Assembly (NCBI GenBank): GCA_963971305.1
Contig: OZ020307.1
Location: 261,501 to 325,500 of the forward strand
Length of the DNA: 64,000 nucleotides
DNA from: Arcuatula senhousia
Lineage: Eukaryota > Mollusca > Bivalvia > Mytilida > Mytilidae
Reading direction: 5' to 3'
Within the stretch, counting starts at the first letter, position 1. Each line of letters starts with the position of its first letter. The position numbers were made by a program, and so were the translations under genes. Shown in pieces: positions 35,691-47,943 of this stretch. The notes beneath the pieces are model-generated. The model had not been told where the DNA came from, did not search any database, and saw nothing but the letters and a program-made list of their open reading frames with translations.

Positions 35691-35699
35691 TACTAAGTC

Positions 35700-35950
35700 G
35701 ATATTTGGCAATGTGACAGGTGTGCTATAGCAAGCAGTAACTGCTTACTCTTCCGGAGCACCTGAGTTCACTCTTGTTTCGACTTGAGTTCAAGTTGCTG
35801 AATGCGATTTCGTTGTTATGTGTGTGTGTTTTTAATGTTGTGTGGTTTGTTTCGTTGTGATGTATTTTTTTTGTCTCCCGATTTTGTATTTGTCTTTTCG
35901 GTATAATGATATTTGATTACCCCTTCGGTACACCTTTGCTTCTCTACTAA
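35700..35950 (+). mobile_element. Short dispersed repeat (sense copy)
   Basis: It contains GTGTGCTATAGCAAGCAGTAA, CTTCCGGAGCACCTGAGTTC and a CCCCTTCGGTACACC end. Confidence 0.65.
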
Positions 35951-36228
35951 CATACTTTTTTTCAATTGAAATGACAATTGCATAATTTTGATCATTGCTT
36001 TAAAGCAACACATCAGTAGACACAATTTTTGTAAATTACGACTCTAGTTCCTCCGATTTACATCCGGATATTCCTCTGATGAATTTCTCGTCTCAGCATT
36101 CGGCTGTGATTGTGATCGATTGGTAGTCATGTTAAAACTAAGCGCTTAAACGTTAAAAGGCAAGCAAAATATAAAATTACTAAAATAACAGATGTTTTAA
36201 GATTTAATGAACACTCTACACAGGCAAA

Positions 36229-36608
36229 TTTTGTTCACGTGAAATTCACGTGAATTTAACGTGAAATTCACATGAAAAAATTAACGTGAATTTCACGTTA
36301 AAAGAGCCAATTAACGTGAATTTCACGTGAACAAATTCACGTGAATTTCACGTGAAATTATTTTTGGACATTTTAATGTTTTATAATTTTTATGCAATTC
36401 TATTCATATTTAGAGGGAAAAAATATAATTTAACAAATTTTTCACGTGAAATTCACGTGAAAAATTTCATGTGAAGTTCACGTGAATTTCATGTGAAATT
36501 CACGTTAACCCTTTTTCACGTGAAATTCACGTTAATTGGCTCCTTTCACATGAAATTCACGTTAAAATTTTTGTTCACGTGAATTTCACGTGAACAATAT
36601 TTCCCTGT
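36229..36608. mobile_element. MITE made of TTCACGTGAA palindromes, TA flanks
   Basis: The ends CACAGGCAAATTTTGTTCAC and the inverse of the right end CACAGGGAAATATTGTTCAC form the TIR. The interior is largely repeats of TTCACGTGAA and ATTCACGTGA, giving many CACGTG hexamers. TA flanks both sides. Block A near 1440-1448 has the same flanks (AACACTC, TA, GTCCCC) without the insert. Confidence 0.8.
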
Positions 36609-37356
36609 GTAGTGGCCCCTCCCCTTGGCCCAGAAAATTATTCAATGTATCTAAAATCATATTTTGAATAAAAATTATATAAACTTTCGGGTGAACATAA
36701 ATGTATTGCACCCAAATGGTATGGATTCAAAAACCCCTTCGATAAAATGAAGTTGTCCAGCATTTACTAGTATCGTCTTCAGTGTGTATTAATTGTGTAT
36801 CCTAGAATAAACAAATGAGATAAGAGCAATACCTAAAAGTACAATGCATGATCAATCAAGTTTCAAATATCATTAAAAAGTTCGTTTTATAAATTACAAA
36901 GGACTTAATAAAACTCGTTGTGTGTCATTTAAAAATAAAGATATATAAAACAATGCATTGAGTTCTGATATATTTGAAAAGTAATATAGAAAATAAAGAA
37001 TTCAGTACGCAGATTACTCCGTCTTGACTGACGAAAAAGCAAAACTTATGATTATATAAGGCAGCTAATGCTTGTCTAAAAACTGCGTTTAATCAACTTT
37101 GCAAAATCGAGATTGAATCATACATGCGGAATTGAAGCGTTCATTTTGCAGAAATAAAAACATAATGATTATCCAGGTAATAGTTCACTTGCGGTAATCA
37201 ATTGTTTGTCGTCAAATTATTAATTTTATTTAAAAAGAAAAAAGGAAAAAGTTAAATACTAGAAATATCAAATCAAATGTTATGTAGTCTCTAAACCTGT
37301 TTGGATGAATAAGAACCCAACCAAGTGATTAAAACTTAAAAGTTTATTTAACTTAC

Positions 37357-37692
37357 AACAGCATAATTTTCCAGAGTAACAAGTGTCAGTATTTACACCA
37401 CTGCAGTCGTCGGATGTTTTAACATAGCTGTAAGCTGGTCCTTTCTTCTGTCAAGCTCGTGTAATATTATTACATTATTAAATGGTTACATTATGTTATG
37501 ATCAAATACAGAATGTTACGGAGATAAGAAATTAATGAACTTTCTTTAAAAGAATAATTTTGAGATATCATTGAATATATCAGTGACACTAAGAATTGAT
37601 TGTTACTTACCACCTGCACATAACAAACAGTGGTCACCAAAACATGTTATGGCTATACAAAGGAATAATAATAACTTCATGGTGGTCAACAT
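37357..37692 (-). pseudogene. Cysteine-rich secreted peptide gene, broken copy M2
   Basis: The signal exon (37692 down to 37611) is intact, with a GTAAGT donor. The second exon (about 37460 to 37357) has lost the AG acceptor region by a small deletion. It shares TGA at the first Cys codon and Tyr in the CC pair with the copy at 2773-3115, and in addition its second Cys is Tyr. It lies head to head with the intact gene at 40759. Confidence 0.75.
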
Positions 37693-39240
37693 TTCTTGCT
37701 GAAACAATGCCAATAAGATACTTGTTATGACAAGACAATGTGACTAATAGAAAGACAATATTATTCCTTTAATTCGTAATGCTTGGGTAACACATGCTTT
37801 TGAATTAAAATTTGAAAATGAACTTGCACAGTTGGATAGATATATTAACAAATTGCAACAGAAGGTGTTTCCATTATTACGTAAAAAACGAGACAGTCTG
37901 ACTTTTATCATGATCTGCAAATATTAAGTTTGATGGGTTTAAAATCTTACAAAGCTCTCGTCAGCTACATGTGCCATCGAAGAAGTTAAGAAAATCCTCA
38001 AAAACTCGACGTCTTAGACGTGCGAAATGGACCCAATGCAAATTTATCTCCTTAAAACCAACTATATATTTTTTCTCTTAATTTGGCTTCATCATTCAGT
38101 TATGCCATGGGGGGGTATCGTTGATAATTTTATTGGTTGTTATGCTGTTACCTATTATTTAATCAGGTCACACTTTTATCCAAACAAGGTTAGAGACTAC
38201 ATAACATTTAATTAGAATACAGGGGAAAATATATTTTTAATTTCTAGTATTTTACTTTTTCCTTTTTTCTTTTAAATGAAATTGATTTATTTGACGAGAA
38301 ACAATTAATTACTGCAAGTGATTTATTACCTTTATAATCATAATGATTTCATTTCTCCAAAATGTACGCTTCAATTCTGCATGTATGATTCAATCTCGAT
38401 TTTGCAAAGTTGATTAAACGCAGATTTTTAACACGGCTTATAATCTAACCCAATCACAACCGAATATTATGACTAGAAAAATCTCAGAGGAACTTCTGGA
38501 TCTGATTCGGAGGAACTAAAATCTTTTTTTTTCACAAGTTGTGACCACTGATCGTGACCCCGTGCGTTGCTTTAAAACAATAAAAAAATCTAAGAATGTC
38601 ATCATACCTTAATATATTCCCTTGTCACTTATGTAAAGCTTTTTCTCATATGTTAAGTAATGACGGCTCTGTAACTTTTGGCAATTGAGGGAAAGAGCCA
38701 GCGATCATTCAAATGGATATTTACCTTTGCAAAAACGATTTTGCTAGGGTCAAAACAACATCATTCACTTTTGTATCACCAGTGTGTTGAAAAAACTAGC
38801 AAAGATAAGATAAAAATGACTATGCTGTGACTTTGAGAAGTATGTTGTGATTTGAAGAGACTAGTTATGATTTGGAGGAATTATATATACTATGAATACA
38901 AACACAAATGGCTTGCGTACATAGGTGATGTTTGCAGTCGTACCCTCCCTAGAAAGTTTTATCTCATGGTAATACTGATTTTTAGGTGTGATTGACACCA
39001 CCTGCGTAGTGAATTTCTCACAATTTTAAATTACTTATATTCGAAGAATTATCATCATAAAAATATTCAGATGGCACTGCGTCGTCAGATCAAATCCAAT
39101 GGCCATTTCAATGCAATATGTATGTTATTAAAGTATGATCAATTTACTTAACGAATCAATAGAACCACCATCTTTTCGACAGATGTAACATGACGTCTTT
39201 TAAAAAAAACTATTAACCAGTATTAAAGAGATAACTTAGA

Positions 39241-39284
39241 GCGCCTCTGATGAGTCTTGAATAGACGAAACGCGCGTCAGGCGT
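39241..39284 (+). ncRNA. Type I hammerhead ribozyme, copy 1
   Basis: Stem I is GCGCCT with AGGCGT (six pairs, one G-U). The core is CTGATGA. Stem II is GTCT/AGAC with loop TGAAT. GAAA is followed by a very short stem III (A-U, C-G) with loop GCGC. Cleavage is expected after GTC at 39278. Small stem III is typical of metazoan type I hammerheads. Confidence 0.85.
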
Positions 39285-39599
39285 AGCAAAATTTATTGTC
39301 TGGAACTTTGTTGTCATTTGTATTTCGAACACACGTGAAGGTTAGCTCTGCTGGTAGAGTTTAAATTCCCCGAGGTTAGCCCGCTCCGGCACCAACACTT
39401 TTGAGTTGGAGAATACATCAAAGCTTTAAATTATCCGTCTAAATTTCAAAATTGTCTAAACCCTAAGGTTCTTCCTACTCCAGACATAGGTTGAGTATCT
39501 TAGTAATAATTTGGTTCCCCAGTTTGGTATTTTTGGTTAAACTGTTCTATGCTCTTCATATTCATACAGTGTTTTGGCATTTTCAATATTTTTGGTAGA

Positions 39600-39643
39600 G
39601 CGCCTCTGATGAGTCTTGAATAGACGAAACGCGCGTCAGGCGT
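39600..39643 (+). ncRNA. Type I hammerhead ribozyme, copy 2
   Basis: Same sequence and fold as copy 1; expected cleavage after 39637. Confidence 0.85.
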
Positions 39644-39958
39644 AGCAAAATTTATTTTCTGGAACTTTGTTGTCATTTGTATTTCGAACACACGTGAAGG
39701 TTAGCTCTGCTGGTGGAGTTTAAATTCCCCGAGGTTAGCCCGCTCCGGCACCTACACTTTTGAGTTGGAGAATACATCAAAGCTTTAAATTATCCGTCTA
39801 AATTTCAAAATTGTCTAAACCCTAAGGTTCTTCCTACTCCAGACATAGGTTGAGTATCTTAGTAATAATTTGGTTCCCCAGTTTGGTATTTTTGGTTATA
39901 CTGTTTTATGCTCTTCATATTCATACAGTGTTTTTGCATTTTCAATATTTTTGGTAGA

Positions 39959-40002
39959 GCGCCTCTGATGAGTCTTGAATAGACGAAACGCGCGTCAGGC
40001 GT
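39959..40002 (+). ncRNA. Type I hammerhead ribozyme, copy 3
   Basis: Same sequence and fold as copy 1; expected cleavage after 39996. Confidence 0.85.
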
Positions 40003-40317
40003 AGCAAAATTTATTTTCTGGAACTTTGTTGTCATTTGTATTTCGAACACACGTGAAGGTTAGCTCTGCTGGTGGAGTTTAAATTCCCCGAGGTTAGCCC
40101 GCTCCGGCACCAACACTTTTGAGTTGGAGAATACATCAAAGCTTTAAATTATCCGTCTAAATTTCAAAATTGTCTAAACCCTAAGGTTCTTCCTACTCCA
40201 GACATAGGTTGAGTATCTTAGTAATAATTTGGTTCCCCAGTTTGGTATTTTTGGTTATACTGTTCTATGCTCTTCATATTCATACAGTGTTTTGGCATTT
40301 TCAATATTTTTGGTAGA

Positions 40318-40361
40318 GCGCCTCTGATGAGTCTTGAATAGACGAAACGCGTGTCAGGCGT
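40318..40361 (+). ncRNA. Type I hammerhead ribozyme, copy 4
   Basis: Same core and stems. The only change is in the stem III loop (GCGT instead of GCGC), which should not stop folding. The monomer after it is truncated at about 40401. Confidence 0.8.
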
Positions 40362-40758
40362 AGCAAAATTTATTGTCTGGAACTTTGTTGTCATTTGTAT
40401 TTTGGCATTGTGTCAATTCTGCACGTCAAAGACGGTGAGTTTTGGAGGATTTTCTTCATCGATGGTACATTTAGCTGACGAGTGCTTTGTAAGATGTTAA
40501 CCCCGTCAAACTTAATGTCTGCAGATAATGATAAAAAAGTCAGACTGTCTCGTTTTTTACTTAATAATGTAGACACCTTCTGTTGCAATTTGTTAATATT
40601 CCTATCTAACTGTGCAAGTTCATTTTCAAATTTTAATTCAAAAGCAACATGTGTTACGCAAGCATTACAAATAAAAAGGAACTATATTGTCTTTTCATAA
40701 GTCTCATTGTCTTGTCATAGCTAGCATCTTATTAGCATTGTTTCAGCAAGAGCAAGAA

Positions 40759-41084
40759 ATGTTGACCACCACGAAGCTATTCGTATTCTTTTGTATAGTC
40801 ACAACATGTTTGTGTGCAGGTGGTAAGCAACATTCAATTTTTAGTGTCACTGATATATTCAATGTTACCTCGAAATTATTCTTTTAAGAATGTTCATTTA
40901 TTTTTTATCTCCGTAACATTCTGTATTTGATCATAACATAATGTAACCATTTAATAATGTAATCATATCACAGGAGGCACACAAGAGTGTAATGAGAAAG
41001 GACCAGCTTACAGCTGTGTCGAAACATCCGAGAACTGCATCGGTGTAATTACTGACACTTGTTGCTCTGGAAAATTATGCTGTT
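40759..41084 (+). CDS. Secreted cysteine-rich peptide, two-exon gene (copy P2)
   Basis: Exon 1 (40759-40822) encodes the same signal peptide as copy P1 and ends in phase 1 at GTAAGC. Exon 2 (40974-41084) follows a CAG acceptor and keeps all seven cysteines and their spacing (C-x8-C-x6-C-x7-CC-x4-CC). It differs from P1 mainly near its start and at one residue after the third Cys. It ends at GTAAGT or, if unspliced, reads through to a nearby TAA. It is preserved while both minus-strand copies are broken, which suggests selection on the plus-strand type. Peptide family and target are unknown. Confidence 0.65.
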
Positions 41085-41565
41085 GTAAGTTATATTTACT
41101 TTAAAGTTTTAATATTTTACTTTAGCCACTTTAGCGTAACAAAGACAGGAAAGCTCTGAATTTATTTTTTCTCTTTCTCTTGTTTTATGGGATTCTTTTT
41201 GTTACAAGATAAAAAACGAGCAGTAAATGAGTATAAATAAAAGAATTTGTGTCATATTAAGAAGTTTCATACGTTGAAAGCGATTTATGCATGTAAATAA
41301 TAATTATTTACCAAGGTTTGGTAAAAAAAAATCGAACATTAAAATTCAATGAGTCGGTTTGTTAGGGTAAAATCAGAGGAGGTTGAACACTTTGCACACG
41401 GCACGCATATTTCTTGTGTATTATCGATTGAAAGGCCAATAGTCAATCAGTCTCACAGTGGTTATCGAAGAGTTAACATCAGAACGTACGTGTATTCGAC
41501 CACCAGTCATATAAAGTTGATAACTAATTTTGAAAATAGACGATAAACGATAAAGGGTTGCAAAC

Positions 41566-42044
41566 TACACTCTTCAAACAAAGTTACGCATAGATAGAAA
41601 ATTCCTCGTACGTTTAATGCAAATCGAAACAATTTCAAAACATTATTGCCGAGCGGTTCTGAAATCGATTTTCATGAAATAAAATCCAGTAAAAAGAAAA
41701 CAAAATAGAGTTGTTTGCTTAATTTTGAGTACAATCGTAACATCGCTGCTTTTTAAGATATTGCAAGTAGAACTCAAGTGTAGATTTTACGATTCAATTT
41801 CCCGTTTAAATCAATGCAAAATATTCCGTGAAAGTCGTGTTCTACTCACAATGTCTTAAAACTATTGAAGTTAGGATTTTGGTCTAAATTAATCAAACAA
41901 TTTTCATTTTGTTTTCTTTTTACTGGATTTTATTTCATGAAAATCGGTTGCAGAACAGCTCGGCAAAAATGTTTTGAAATTGTTACGATATGCATTAAAC
42001 GTACGGGGAATTTTCTATCTATGCGTAACTTTTTTAAGAGTATA
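41566..42044. mobile_element. Fold-back MITE, block B copy
   Basis: Same element as 6539-7017, with small differences in both arms. Confidence 0.7.
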
Positions 42045-44305
42045 TATGAAAATATATAAATGATATTTTTTATAATGTTTGAAAACACTAATTTGATTTT
42101 ACATGTTTAAGTAATAGAACAACTTTATAAAAGATTCATAAGGTCCTAGCTGGATGAGAATATATTGATTTATTTATAAGTTCTTAGGTCTATAATTAAA
42201 TACTCTGAGCTTACACTTTATTATTTTGCAAATTTGCCAGTCTCCCTTAAATATTAAACTTAATAAATATATGTATTTACATATAAATAATATATAAATA
42301 ATATAAATACAGTGATGTTTATGATCATCTCTTATAATAATCTTTTTGATAAACAGTTTCATTTCTTGTTTAAAAAATATATGGAGTTTTGGAAAAATAC
42401 GATATATATGTCCGACGCTTAGCTATTCCTATTGCAACTGGAGAAGGGCAAACATTTTTACAAAAAGGCGTTTTAATCATTTACCGAAAGGCGAGGTGCT
42501 ATCATCATGTTTTATCATGTATCAAATGTGGAATATATTGATTTTCAGACCCAGTTTTATACAGAATAATCTTTGTTCTGAATTGATAAATTCAAAAAAA
42601 AAACATGTTGAGTGAAACAAATGTGTTAAATGTTCATTTTTACGTTAAAATGTTATTTCTGTCGATTGTTTGGCAAAAATGTCCGTTATCGAGTTCATTT
42701 TTTTTAGTGTCTGTTACTCGTTATTGGCCAAACCTACTACATATTTTTTTCTTAAATTGACATCATCATACATCGTCTTTAAAAGTCAGTTATGCCATGA
42801 GGGGATATCTTTGATGATTTTATTGGTTTTTATGTTACCTATCATTTGATCAGATCACACTTTCATTTAAATAAGTTAAGAGACTACATAACCTTTGATT
42901 TGAATACAAGAAAAAAAAAATTCTAGTATTTTCCTTTTTCCTTTTTTTTCTTTTTAAATTGACGAGAAACAATCAATTACTGCAAGTGAACTATTACCTG
43001 GATAATCATAATGATTTTACTTCTCAAAAATGTACGCTTCAATTCCGCATGTATGATTAAATCTCGATTTGATCAAACGAATTTTTTTTTAACACGACTT
43101 ACAATCTATCTCAATCACAGCCGAATGTTATGACGAGAAAACCCTCAGAGGAACTTCTGGATCTGATTCGGAGGAACTAAAATCTTTTTATTCACAAATT
43201 GTGACCATTGACCGTGACCCCATGATGGTTTTGAAGCAATAAATGAAAAAAAAATGAGAATGTCACCATACCTTAATATATTCCCTTGTCACTTATGTAA
43301 AGCTTTTTCTCATGTGTTAAGTAATGACGGCTCTGGAAATTTTGGCAATTGAGGGTAAGAGCTAGCAATCATTCAAACGGATATTTACCTTTGCAAAAAA
43401 GATTTTGCTAGGGTCATTGGTATTGTGTGTTGATTAAGATGGTCACGTAGGGTGAAATAACAATATCATTTACTTTTGTATCACCAGCATGTTGAAAAAA
43501 ACTACCAAAGATAAAACAAATTATTATGCTGTGACTTGGAAAAGTATGTTGTGATTTGAAGAGACTAGTTATGATTTGGAGGAATTATATATACTATGAT
43601 AGCGAGCAAAGCTTGTTAACGAATGCAAATGGCTTGCGTTCATAGGTGATCTCTTCAGTGCGTACCCTCCCTAGACAATTACCAAAAAATTATGCTAAAT
43701 ATTTAGAAGATTTTATATAATGGATTTTATTGATTAGATTCCTATAAAAATATTTGCAAAAAAAGTTTTACCGTCAAAAATTGTAACTTGATAAAAATTG
43801 AAAACCATATTGATTTTGCTCCTACGTCTAAAATTAGACTCAACGATGAAAAGTTTTTGACCAAATTAGATAACCTTTGACCCAATGGACTTTGGTGTAA
43901 TTTACATGTGGAGCAACAAACAGTAAACGATAATAAACCCAAAACTTATTTAGAGTTATAAAATACCTTGGAACTTTTAAAATTTGCAATTAGCATTACC
44001 ATGTTAGGTCATGCAAATGCATTTTGTATTGTGTTGTCTATTTTTTCAAAGCAACGCAACGATTGTTTTTCCCGCGAATTCGCGTGTTTTTTTCTAGTAT
44101 CGATGAACAATACGAACTCGAGTCGTTACGAAAGTGAACTCAGGTTCAATGGAAGAGTAAGTGATTCATCCCTGCCATAGTACAACCGTGGCGCTGCCAA
44201 TTTTCAATTCAGTGTGTCAACTCCAGTAAAGGAAGACAAAACAACCATATGACAAACCAACATCTGTACTTATCTGTGCAATAGAAATCCCATATGTTAC
44301 TTGCA

Positions 44306-44504
44306 GGCAGGCAGGAACCGCTTATTCTTCCGGAGCACCCGAGTTCACTCTTGTTGCGACTTGAGTTCGCGTTGTTGATTTCTGTTCGGTTGTTTTTATG
44401 TTTTGTGTTTCCTTGTGCTGTTCTTGTTCATGTTTACCGGTTTTGTCGTTGCCTTTTCGGACTTTTGACACTCGAATGCCCCGTTGGTGTCTCTGCTTAT
44501 TGCA
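44306..44504 (+). mobile_element. Short dispersed repeat, insertion with 5-bp duplication
   Basis: TTGCA is at 44301-44305 and again at 44500-44504. Block A reads straight through a single TTGCA near 9854, so this is a 199-bp insertion with a defined empty site. The inserted text has CTTCCGGAGCACCCGAGTTC and ends CGTTGGTGTCTCTGC. It defines the mobile unit of the family. Confidence 0.8.
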
Positions 44505-44507
44505 AGC

Positions 44508-44880
44508 TCTGGAGTAACGACTCAATTGTGATAGGTAAACTCCAGAAGCTGGAGCGGACGGAATGTTGCTACACAAGAAGGGAAAGTTGAAGTATTCACT
44601 TTTGTCTTGGTGTTTTGTTGAAAGTTTTCCTTGAGAGTGTATTTCGGAATGAAGATCCAGATATGAAACAGACTTCCTAGAATACGTTATGTCTTTAAAT
44701 CTCAAGTTCCTGAGGATATATGAGATGGGGAAAGTCACCAAATCGAGAATTGTTTAGTTAAAGGACATCATCAATACAACGAAAAGTGAGGTTTGAAGAG
44801 AGAGCCATTCTACGATCTTTTTTTTTGTCTTTGAATTTACGGTAAATTCGTGTCAGACAAGTCTGAAGATCAGGCTTCAG
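44508..44880 (-). pseudogene. Reverse-transcriptase fragment, block B copy
   Basis: Counterpart of 9857-10230, with RCIDDV, GKLSTKHQDKSE and SNIPSAPASGVYLSQLSRY on the minus strand. Frames are broken at similar points. Confidence 0.7.
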
Positions 44881-45758
44881 ATTATCCTCGGGGACCTTAG
44901 GTCCATCTGCATCGGTTATCGACCCAGTGGTTTCAAAATACAAATACCAAAACGGGTATAGAAATGGGTATTTGGTTATGCTGTATTTGCATATGTCAAA
45001 GAGTAACCTGTGATCAGCAGCATTTGAATCAAAACATATGAAGGTGAAAACAAATATTGAACGAATAGAAAAGACAAACACGTTTAAGCAAAATACATAA
45101 TATGACGTAATAAACGAGATTTCTACAGTGTAAACAGCATTATGGTATCAACACAAGCTACAACAATTCGTTTTCATTGCATTGCTCATGTACTACAATA
45201 CAAGGTACCAACGCGGATGCCAGTAAAATGGGTGATTTGCTTATGCCGTATATATGAATGCATGTCAAGTTCATCTGCCTTTAACGGTGTGCGAGGGTTA
45301 TTATATAGCGCGATTCCCAAATGAATTGGTTATCAACATCTACACACTAGTATTGATATTCACCTGGAGGGTATTGATCTCCCCTAACAGTTGCATTTTG
45401 TTCCTCCTGCACTAGTACTAGCATCGATCCTTGAGTGAAGTCTCGAAAAATAGAGAGAACCCAATAAATTGCTTCAGGAAACAGTATGGATCGTACCAGT
45501 GATCTTTGTATTAGTAGCACGACGTCCTCACATCATATTGTTAAATGTTCTGTCTGGAAGGGCCGGTCTTGACGGGTCTATAAATCCCTTGGGAGAGGGG
45601 GCCCTGACTCAACGGAGAATGACCTAGTGATTTGTTATTTAAATCGAGGTACCCAAAGTATGAAATAATTATGCATGGTCGCTATGTAGTACGATATATC
45701 TCCACTAAATCATGGCAGCAATCGGCAAAGCATTAAAAACATAACATTTTTTTTTAAG

Positions 45759-45870
45759 ATGATCCTTGCATTTCACACCCATGTAATAACAGCGGTGTTT
45801 GTAGTGTTTTTGGATAACTCATATCAATGTGATTGTGTAGGTGGATTTACTGGCCAGAACTGTGAACAAT
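45759..45870 (+). pseudogene. EGF exon, array copy 1, frameshifted
   Basis: One extra T in the GTGTTTTTGGATAAC stretch shifts the frame, so TAA follows at once. Acceptor and donor (GTACGT) are intact. Confidence 0.8.
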
Positions 45871-46557
45871 GTACGTCATTTCTTGAAATGTCTTTATTTT
45901 AATTATCATATTTCTGTCCCGTATTTGGTTTCATTTTAGAAGTTATTGATCATCCCGAAATTTAAACGGAAGCGCATTCAGGCCTGATTACATGTAAAAA
46001 ACAAAATATTATATTTTTGCTATTAAACGCAAAGAATTGGGAATAAACGCAAAAACCGTTTGCGACTAAATGCAATAATTTGCGAATAAATGCAATGATT
46101 TCTGACTTAACGATATAATTTGCGAATAGACGCAATGATTTTTGCGATTAAACGCTATATTTTGCGTTTAAACGCAAAAAAATAGTATTTTGTCTTTTAA
46201 TCTGACCCGAATGCGCTTCTGTTAAAAAACATCTTTCTAATTTAGTTTGTATTTCAATTTGGATAACAAACATGATGCAAAATTGTTTATAACTTCTTGA
46301 ATTTGTTTTATCATGGGCTTAAAAAATACAAGCTAAACATGTAAAAACAAGCAGTATTCTTTTCTTCAAAAATATTTTTATTTAAAACGAATTGATGTTT
46401 CACACCATATGATTATCTGGACCATCAGCGTATGGTCATAGGTATATTCAAATAGTCGGGTCTGATCATACGCTTATGGTTTGGGCTGATTTGTATTGCT
46501 GATAGAGACCCATTAAAATATATTTTTTTAAAGTTCATTTTCTTTCTGTCAATAACA

Positions 46558-47275
46558 TTTCATTTGGTGTATGGATTCCTTCAATAAATCCTCCAGAATT
46601 GGAAATTAAAGAGACCACCGAATAAAATTGCTTCACGTCTTTCTTGGATTTGCACCTCGAATTTTACACAGGTGGTCATCTCAGTACAAAAATTTACGAC
46701 AGACGAGACGATTTTAATTTTCAAATTATTAATTTTCCTAATCTACAGAGCAATATACCTACTTCCCCTGCATAAGGTGTTTATATTTCACAACTTATTC
46801 GATATGCCAGAGCTTGCACACATTTCACAGTTTTTTTTATCAGACACCGAGTTCTTCGTGACCGACTTTTGGAGCAGGGCTATAAGAAAATACGTCTCAT
46901 ACGATCCCTTAAAAAATTATTTCTTCGTTATCAGCCACTAGTGGAAAAGTTCAAAATTGAGTTAAAAGATGTGGTAGTCAATTGTTTTAATTAGTGTTTG
47001 ACTGGTCTGCTGTACTGAGATGATCACCTCAATATCCCTATTGTGTCTTACAACTATGTTGTGTTCTATGGTCATTACTGGATCCTAAGATCGCAATGGA
47101 AGAGGGAGGTTTGGCGCCATAAAACCTTATTTAACCCACCATTTCGTTTGAAATGCCTGTACCAAGTCAGGACCATTGCGATCCACCCATTCTCCGATAT
47201 GACTGATTCGTTTTTGTCATTTTCTCTGGACTATGAGATTGATCATTCAAGTTCGGTAGTTTTATTATTACCTAT
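46558..47275 (+). pseudogene. RT C-terminal fragment and 3' UTR, array unit 1
   Basis: It reads PPELEIKET, GGHLSTKIYDRRDDF, QSNIPTSPA-stop, then GVYISQLIRYARACTHF and KKIRLIRSLK. The TAA after SPA (where other copies in the window have other codons) is shared by all array copies. Ends with the common 3' UTR block. Confidence 0.75.
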
Positions 47276-47832
47276 ATTCCCACTGTTAAAGGTTCATGTT
47301 TACACCTCGGGAAAAATGGCCGATAATTTACGTCTTTTTTTCAGTTTATGTGGACCTTCAGCTACACATTCAATTGCGTAATAAGGCGTAACAAACGTCG
47401 TCTAGATAAATAATTTGTGCATAAACTGTTAGTATTTTGTATGTGTACACTTGATCCGTTTTGCCGGGTCATTTTCTTTGCGTTTTTTAATTCATCCAAA
47501 TATAGCCAAATATCAACAATGCCCTGTCATTTGGCCTCCAAAATTGCTTCAGGAAACAGCATTGATCGTACCAGTGATCTTTGTATTAGTAGCACGACGT
47601 CCTCACATCATATTGTTAAATGTTCTGTCTGGAAGGGCCGGTCTTGACGGGTCTATAAATCCCTTGGGAGAGGGGGCCCTGACTCAACGGAGAATGACCT
47701 AGTGATTTGTTATTTAAATCGAGGTACCCAAAGTATGAAATAATTATGCATGGTCGCTATGTAGTACGATATATCTCCACTGAAATCATGGCAGCAATCG
47801 GCAAAGCATTAAAAACATAACATTTTTTTAAG

Positions 47833-47943
47833 ATGATCCTTGCAGTTCACACCCATGTAATAACAGCGGTGTTTGTAGTGTTTTGGATAACTCATATCAA
47901 TGTGATTGTGTAGGTGGATTTACTGGCCAGAACTGTGAACAAT
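47833..47943 (+). CDS. EGF exon, array copy 2
   Basis: 111 bp, phase 1-1, acceptor TTTTTAAG and donor GTACGT. It has the canonical six EGF cysteines ([32 protein letters not shown]). Joining to a neighbouring copy would give Tyr at the junction, so a chain of identical EGF domains is possible. Confidence 0.7.

Larger units (their letters stand above)
39238..40401 (+). mobile_element. Retrozyme-like tandem array, 359-bp monomers
   Basis: About 3.2 monomers of 359 bp, nearly identical, each beginning with a hammerhead ribozyme. Hammerhead starts at 39241, 39600, 39959 and 40318 are exactly 359 bp apart. No protein-coding capacity is visible. Metazoan retrozymes are described as tandem arrays of a few hundred bp with short type I hammerheads, moved as circular RNA by a partner reverse transcriptase; the fit is by architecture. 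Block A around 5364-5366 is continuous where this array sits. Confidence 0.8.
36036..46530 (+). repeat. Segmental duplication, block B
   Basis: It is collinear with block A (see 385-11765). B-only insertions are the MITE at 36229-36608, the retrozyme array at 39238-40401, the 199-bp repeat at 44306-44504 and about 100 bp near 45115-45220. At its right end the duplicated sequence becomes the first unit of the EGF-exon array. Confidence 0.85.

Noticed and set aside
39500..39691. 63-residue minus-strand frames in the 359-bp monomers
   Set aside because: They are repeated only because the monomer is repeated; they overlap the ribozyme and show no domain.
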